Made by a program: the position numbers and the translations under genes. Below are positions 6,573-9,593 of a stretch of 9,593 nucleotides of DNA, in pieces. Under the pieces are notes generated by a model, which was not told the DNA's origin, made no database searches, and was given only the letters and a program-made list of their open reading frames with translations. The stretch comes from Nitrospirota bacterium (GTDB taxonomy: Bacteria; Nitrospirota; Thermodesulfovibrionia; Thermodesulfovibrionales; SM23-35): NCBI GenBank assembly GCA_018262395.1, contig JAGSYM010000019.1, positions 1 to 9,593 on the forward strand, given 5' to 3'. The first letter of the stretch is position 1; the number at the start of each line of letters is the position of its first letter.

Positions 6573-6697
6573 CATCACAATCTAGAGTCTGTATGTCCGA
6601 TAACAACTGGACAATATTTAAAAATGAGTGAACAGATTTGGCATGGAGCTTGCATTTGTTTGACAACAATATGTTTATAGCAGGGTGGACAAATAGT
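6573..6697. repeat. Direct repeat B, copy 2 (proximal to the pilin)
   Basis: This is the second copy of unit B, offset 122-125 bp from the first. Here the start-proximal part forms an inverted pair TGTCC (6594-6598) and GGACA (6609-6613) spaced by 10 bp; in copy 1 only the GGACA arm is intact. The copy ends with another GGACA at 6687-6691. Confidence 0.9.
6638..6655 (+). promoter_or_regulatory. Sigma-54 (RpoN) promoter P2, proximal copy driving the Flp pilin
   Basis: The same 18-bp -24/-12 element as P1, with GG at 6640-6641 and GC at 6652-6653. The predicted start is about 6665, giving a ~125-nt leader before the pilin ATG. Sigma-54 promoters need an AAA+ enhancer-binding activator; the TGTCC/GGACA words upstream are candidate sites (inference). 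RpoN control of pilin is well known for type IVa pilA in Pseudomonas through PilS/PilR. Confidence 0.85.
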
Positions 6698-6789
6698 TGT
6701 AGGCTGTGATAGTGTTTTTTAAATATTAAAATTTATTTTCTGGATGGGCATTGTCCATCACCATCTCATGAAGAAAGGAGGGAATAAAA

Positions 6790-6957
6790 ATGAAGGAAAA
6801 ACTCTTGGGGTTTCTCAGAGATGAGGAAGGTGCGACTGCCGTTGAATACGGTATTATGGTTGCAGCGATCGCAGCTGTTATCATTTTAGTTGTACTTGCA
6901 GTAGGGAAGAAGACTAACAACGCATTTCAAAATGTAAACGGCGCAATGCCGTTCTAA
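6790..6957 (+). CDS. flp: Flp-type (type IVb) prepilin, Tad pilus major subunit
   Basis: This 55-residue prepilin is the structural subunit of a Tad/Flp pilus. It has a short charged leader (MKEKLLGFLRDEEG), a prepilin cleavage site G14|ATAVEY fitting the G-X4-E-Y rule, and then one hydrophobic helix, YGIMVAAIAAVIILVVLAVG (20-39). A short polar tail ends in MPF. The mature protein would be about 41 residues, typical for Flp pilins. The conserved Glu at +5 and Tyr at +6 are present. AGGAGG at 6776-6781 lies 8 bp before the ATG. It is the first gene of the pilus cluster and sits downstream of the tandem RpoN promoters. Export by Sec and cleavage by the CpaA-type peptidase encoded two frames downstream are inferred from the family. 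Confidence 0.95.
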   Translation: MKEKLLGFLRDEEGATAVEYGIMVAAIAAVIILVVLAVGKKTNNAFQNVNGAMPF

Positions 6958-6960
6958 TGC

Positions 6961-7125
6961 GTGCTAAGCATTGAAGCTGTAAGAGGTCTTAAAAATGGCC
7001 GGGTGCCTTTACACTTACCTGATGATAAGTGGAAGGCACCCATTGATTATGAAAATGTAAATCATCTCAAAGCCCTCGCTTTTCTTATGCGTGAGGGGTA
7101 CAAAAAAGAAACGAAGCATAACTAA
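6961..7125 (+). CDS. Possible 54-codon small ORF between pilin and prepilin peptidase
   Basis: A GTG-started frame (6961) runs to a TAA at 7123-7125 that directly abuts the ATG of the peptidase at 7126. The product has no membrane segment or signal; its most protein-like part is APIDYENVNHLKALAFLMRE. It has no strong ribosome site, and the strong inverted repeat at 7001-7041 lies inside it, which argues for a non-coding role. In favour of translation, the peptidase lacks a good Shine-Dalgarno, so coupling from this frame would explain its initiation. The family is not recognised. Confidence 0.4.
   Translation: MLSIEAVRGLKNGRVPLHLPDDKWKAPIDYENVNHLKALAFLMREGYKKETKHN
7001..7041 (+). other. Strong stem-loop just downstream of the pilin gene
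   Basis: GGGTGCCTT (7001-7009) pairs with AAGGCACCC (7033-7041), and CACTTA (7012-7017) pairs with TAAGTG (7026-7031). That makes 15 base pairs around a small internal loop (TA opposite G) with an 8-base apical loop. No U-run follows, so it is not a canonical intrinsic terminator. A hairpin placed right after a major pilin gene could partly stop transcription or protect the 3' end of the abundant pilin message, keeping downstream assembly genes at lower levels. That role is inference. Confidence 0.75.
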
Positions 7126-7674
7126 ATGCATATGGAATATTTTTCACAGCTTATTTTGATGCTTATACTGGTTATCGCTGCTATATCTGATATCCGGTTT
7201 CAAAAAATACCTAACTGGCTTACCTTTCCGACCATGATAGGGGCAATTATCTATAACACGTCATCCATGGGCGTCTCGGGTTTCCTTTTCAGCAGTGGAG
7301 GAATATTTGTCGGAATAGCAGTGATGTCTTTGCCTTATCTCATGGGAGGAATGGGCGCCGGTGATGCAAAACTCATGGGAGCAGTTGGCGGATTGCTTGG
7401 TCCTAAGGGCATCTTTATTGCATTTCTTCTGACCGCCCTAATCGGCGGGATATACGCCATGATCGTTCTTACTCTTTACGGCAGCCTGAGAGAGACTTTG
7501 CGGAGATATTGGCTTCTCTTGAAAACATTTTTTCTAGCAAGAAAACTCATTTACATTCCTCCCTCTGAGCATGAGAAAAAGCCCCGTTTGCGGTACGGTG
7601 TCGCGATAGCTCTGGGGACAATAATAGCTATGGTCATAAAAAATACGTTATATTCTATGTTAAATTTCCTTTAG
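7126..7674 (+). CDS. cpaA: A24-family prepilin peptidase (CpaA/TadV)
   Basis: This 182-residue polytopic inner-membrane aspartic protease cleaves the leader of Flp prepilins. The two catalytic aspartates of the family are visible: D22 in AAISDIRFQKIPNW (18-31) and D80 in the GxGD motif GGMGAGDAKLMGAVGG (74-89). Hydrophobic segments lie at about 8-22, 32-47, 55-73, 84-120 (probably two) and 159-181. Its size matches the short TadV/CpaA form without the N-methyltransferase domain of PilD. There is no strong Shine-Dalgarno before ATG 7126 (or the second ATG at 7132), and the start directly follows the stop of the 54-codon frame. Its stop is 18 bp before cpaB. Confidence 0.95.
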   Translation: MHMEYFSQLILMLILVIAAISDIRFQKIPNWLTFPTMIGAIIYNTSSMGVSGFLFSSGGIFVGIAVMSLPYLMGGMGAGDAKLMGAVGGLLGPKGIFIAFLLTALIGGIYAMIVLTLYGSLRETLRRYWLLLKTFFLARKLIYIPPSEHEKKPRLRYGVAIALGTIIAMVIKNTLYSMLNFL

Positions 7675-7692
7675 ATCAGGAGGTATTATTAT

Positions 7693-8580
7693 ATGGAGAA
7701 ATACAGACCGATGCTCTTGCTGACAGCTGCAGTGGTTATTGCACTGATAACCAGCGTCATGGCGTACAAATGGATAAAAAAAGAGACTGATGTAAAGGAA
7801 GCTGCCCTTCAGACTCAGCCCGTTGCTGTAGCGGCTACGGACCTTTCTTGGGGAACGGCTCTGAACAAAGAGATGATCAAGACCACGCCTTTTCTGAAGG
7901 GGAGTCTGCCTGAGGGTGCATACTTTACCGATGCAGCTTCCCTTGAAGGCAAGGTCCTGATAATGCCTGTCAAGGCAAATGAACCGATTCTGAGATCGAG
8001 TCTTGCACCTGAAGGCATTACTACCGGAGGCGTTGCCGCAGTTGTTGACCCCAAGAAGCGTGCCATGGCCGTAAAGGTCGACAAGGTCATCGGCGTTTCG
8101 GGTTTTGTCCACCCAGGCAACAGGGTAGATGTGCTCGTGAGCCTTCAAAGACCTGGAAAAGATAATAATCCCATAACCAAGATCGTCCTTCAGAATATAC
8201 CTGTCCTTGCCTCCGGCACTGAAATGGAACAGAAAGGCAAAAACGAGAAGCCTGTTGCTGTTGATGTGATCACCCTGGAACTGACACCTGATGAAGCTGA
8301 AAAACTTGCCCTCGCAACATCGGAAGGCAAGATACAGTTGGCCTTACGGGGCTATAGCAGCAGTGAAGAGGTCACGACGCGCGGAGCAACGATATCGACT
8401 CTGCTCTCAGGCCAGTCTACTGAGTCCGGTCCAGCGGTAAAAGTGACGGCCGCGCCGAAAAGACCAACGAGAAGTGTAGCTAAGACAGTTGCGGTCGCAA
8501 AACAGGATACAGGTATCCATATCGTGGTCTTGAAGGGCAGCAAAGAATCTGTCGAGACATTTAAGGCGGGCCAGCAATGA
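7693..8580 (+). CDS. cpaB: Flp pilus assembly protein CpaB/RcpC (SAF domain)
   Basis: This is a 295-residue inner-membrane-anchored periplasmic protein of the Tad secretion system that works with the CpaC secretin. A single N-terminal membrane anchor (about 7-24) is followed by a SAF domain (about 43-103; PVAVAATDLSWGTALNKEMI, then LEGKVLIMPVKANEPILRS). Next comes the RcpC region (about 112-222), which includes RAMAVKVDKVIGVSGFVHPG, NRVDVLVSL, VDVITLELTPDEAEKLALA and GKIQLALRG; these are hallmark CpaB phrases. The tail is Ser/Thr/Lys-rich and ends in a small HIVVLKGSKE segment, seen in many CpaB proteins. AGGAGG at 7678-7683 lies 9 bp before the ATG. It is placed between cpaA and cpaC as in the canonical locus order. 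Confidence 0.95.
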   Translation: MEKYRPMLLLTAAVVIALITSVMAYKWIKKETDVKEAALQTQPVAVAATDLSWGTALNKEMIKTTPFLKGSLPEGAYFTDAASLEGKVLIMPVKANEPILRSSLAPEGITTGGVAAVVDPKKRAMAVKVDKVIGVSGFVHPGNRVDVLVSLQRPGKDNNPITKIVLQNIPVLASGTEMEQKGKNEKPVAVDVITLELTPDEAEKLALATSEGKIQLALRGYSSSEEVTTRGATISTLLSGQSTESGPAVKVTAAPKRPTRSVAKTVAVAKQDTGIHIVVLKGSKESVETFKAGQQ

Positions 8581-8639
8581 TCTGTGAGGGAACAGTTAAG
8601 GAGCGCCGTTCATTTTTTACATATTTTAGGAGGGAATTA

Positions 8640-9593
8640 ATGGACATAAAGAAGACCGTTTCAAGTCTTATCGCTGCGATCATTATCTTCATCTTCACAT
8701 CCTTATCCTATGCTTCCCAAGCCGCGGTCCCCGTTCATGTGGCAATCAATAAAGGGACGATTGTTACCATAAAGGAGCCGAGCAAGCGCGTTTCAATCTC
8801 CAATCCTGATATTGCTGAATTAAACCTAATTTCGCCGACCGAGCTGCTTATTAACGGGAAGAAGGTTGGGAACACCACCCTCATAGTATGGGATACGCAG
8901 GGGAAGACCACTTTTTTTGACGTCATGGTGACCGGTGACATAAACCAGTTGCAGGACCAGATTAAGGCGGTCGCGCCCCATGATGATATCAGGGCGGAAA
9001 TGGCAGTCGATACCATAGTCCTTTCGGGCCATGCAAAAAACCAGCAGACAATTGATAGAGTAGTCAAGCTTGCACAGGCCTATGCTGTTGCCTCTGAGAT
9101 CAGTACCGAGACCAGCTATGTGGACGGAGTGGCAAAGGAAACGTCTAAGTCCTCAGGCAAGGTCATCAACCAGATAACGATTGCAGAGGCACAGCAGATC
9201 CTGCTTGAGGTGAGGGTCGCGCAGCTAAACAAGACAAAGATGAAGGAATTCGGTCTCAGTACATTGATCAGGGGCAGGACCGGCGAGGGTTTCTCCAATC
9301 TTGTAGGTGCCCCATCAGGCCAAGTTGATACCGAGAATTTCATAGGTATGCTTGACAGTACCGAAGGTGAGGGGATAGAAGGCCTTGTTCCCGGGTTAGC
9401 TGGAATTAAGCCTCTCGATCCTTTTCAACTTGGTGTTTCCTATTTTCCCGCCGGAATAGGAGCGGTCCTCAAGGCGCTCAGTTCAAAAGGTTTTGCGAAA
9501 GTGCTCGCAGAGCCGAATCTGACTGTCAGGAGCGGGGAGAAAGGCAATTTCCATGTAGGCACGCGCTACCCCATTCAGACTGTCACAGGGACC
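8640..9593 (+). CDS. cpaC: Tad pilus secretin CpaC/RcpA (truncated by window end)
   Basis: The first 318 codons of the outer-membrane secretin are present, with no stop before the edge. A Sec signal peptide covers about 1-28 (hydrophobic core LIAAIIIFIFTSL, cleavage near SYASQA). The pilus secretin N-terminal domain (about 31-98) shows KRVSISNPDIAELNLISPTE, LLINGKKVGNTTLIVWD and the TTFFDVMV strand. A BON-like module spans about 104-147 (VDTIVLSGHAKNQQTIDRVV). The secretin core begins near 180 (QILLEVRVAQLNKTKMKEFG) and reaches the conserved LKALSSKGFAKVLAEPNLTV and SGEKGNFHVGTRYPIQ just before the edge. The C-terminal beta-barrel part lies outside. AGGAGG at 8628-8633 is 6 bp before the ATG. 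It follows cpaB by 59 bp. Confidence 0.95.
   Translation, partial: MDIKKTVSSLIAAIIIFIFTSLSYASQAAVPVHVAINKGTIVTIKEPSKRVSISNPDIAELNLISPTELLINGKKVGNTTLIVWDTQGKTTFFDVMVTGDINQLQDQIKAVAPHDDIRAEMAVDTIVLSGHAKNQQTIDRVVKLAQAYAVASEISTETSYVDGVAKETSKSSGKVINQITIAEAQQILLEVRVAQLNKTKMKEFGLSTLIRGRTGEGFSNLVGAPSGQVDTENFIGMLDSTEGEGIEGLVPGLAGIKPLDPFQLGVSYFPAGIGAVLKALSSKGFAKVLAEPNLTVRSGEKGNFHVGTRYPIQTVTGT

Noticed and set aside
6499..6586. ATGAGTGAGCAG frame inside repeat B
   Set aside because: It overlies the sigma-54 promoter, is only about 28 codons, and its copy in the second repeat shifts frame, so it is not coding.
6451..6700. CRISPR array or integron-type repeats
   Set aside because: Repeats are long, only two or three copies, directly adjacent without unique spacers, and no cas or integrase gene is present.
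6726..6920. Minus-strand 64-codon frame opposite the pilin
   Set aside because: It is antisense to a canonical Flp pilin with cleavage site and ribosome site.
7660..8148. Minus-strand 162-codon frame opposite cpaB
   Set aside because: Antisense shadow of cpaB, whose domains and ribosome site are clear.
8735..9343. Minus-strand frames opposite the secretin
   Set aside because: Shadows of the cpaC secretin, which is continuous in the plus frame from 8640 to the edge.

Overview
The window looks like chromosomal DNA of a Gram-negative, probably anaerobic or sediment-type bacterium of moderate GC. A secretin gene implies an outer membrane. The protein style and the paired -24/-12 promoters would suit Nitrospirota or Desulfobacterota, but this is a guess from style and not a demonstrated placement. 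There are two gene blocks that point away from each other, separated by about 1.1 kb of repeat-rich non-coding DNA.

Left block (about 1-5510, all on the minus strand, transcribed leftwards). In order of transcription it holds: a decayed C-terminal fragment of a class I SAM methyltransferase; a Cys/Met-metabolism PLP enzyme (cystathionine gamma-synthase/lyase family); a 78-residue helical protein whose start overlaps the PLP enzyme's stop; a CGGC-domain (putative metal-binding) gene carrying two compensating frameshifts; an intact class I SAM methyltransferase; a flavodoxin-fold NAD(P)H oxidoreductase; and, after a 170-bp gap, a membrane-bound sensor histidine kinase. Tight spacing and overlaps suggest that the PLP enzyme and the small gene are coupled, and that the methyltransferase and oxidoreductase are coupled.

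Middle (about 5510-6789). First comes a short plus-strand tail that looks like the end of an otherwise lost gene. Next is about 340 bp with nothing recognisable except a tandem 13-mer. Then comes a stacked array of direct repeats: two copies plus a partial third of a ~185-194 bp unit A, followed by two copies of a ~122-125 bp unit B. Each B copy holds an excellent sigma-54 (RpoN) promoter, TTGGCATGGAGCTTGCAT. The array lies directly upstream of the pilin gene and is the most unusual structure in the window.

Right block (6790-9593, plus strand): a Tad/Flp type IVb pilus locus in canonical order. It holds a 55-residue Flp pilin; a 54-codon small ORF overlapping a strong stem-loop; a CpaA/TadV-type A24 prepilin peptidase; CpaB/RcpC; and CpaC/RcpA secretin, which runs off the right edge. 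The pilin is processed by the peptidase, the secretin forms the outer-membrane channel, and CpaB is the periplasmic partner. The ATPases and platform proteins (CpaE/CpaF/TadB/TadC) are not visible and presumably follow. The promoter architecture suggests RpoN-dependent, activator-controlled expression of the pilus genes.
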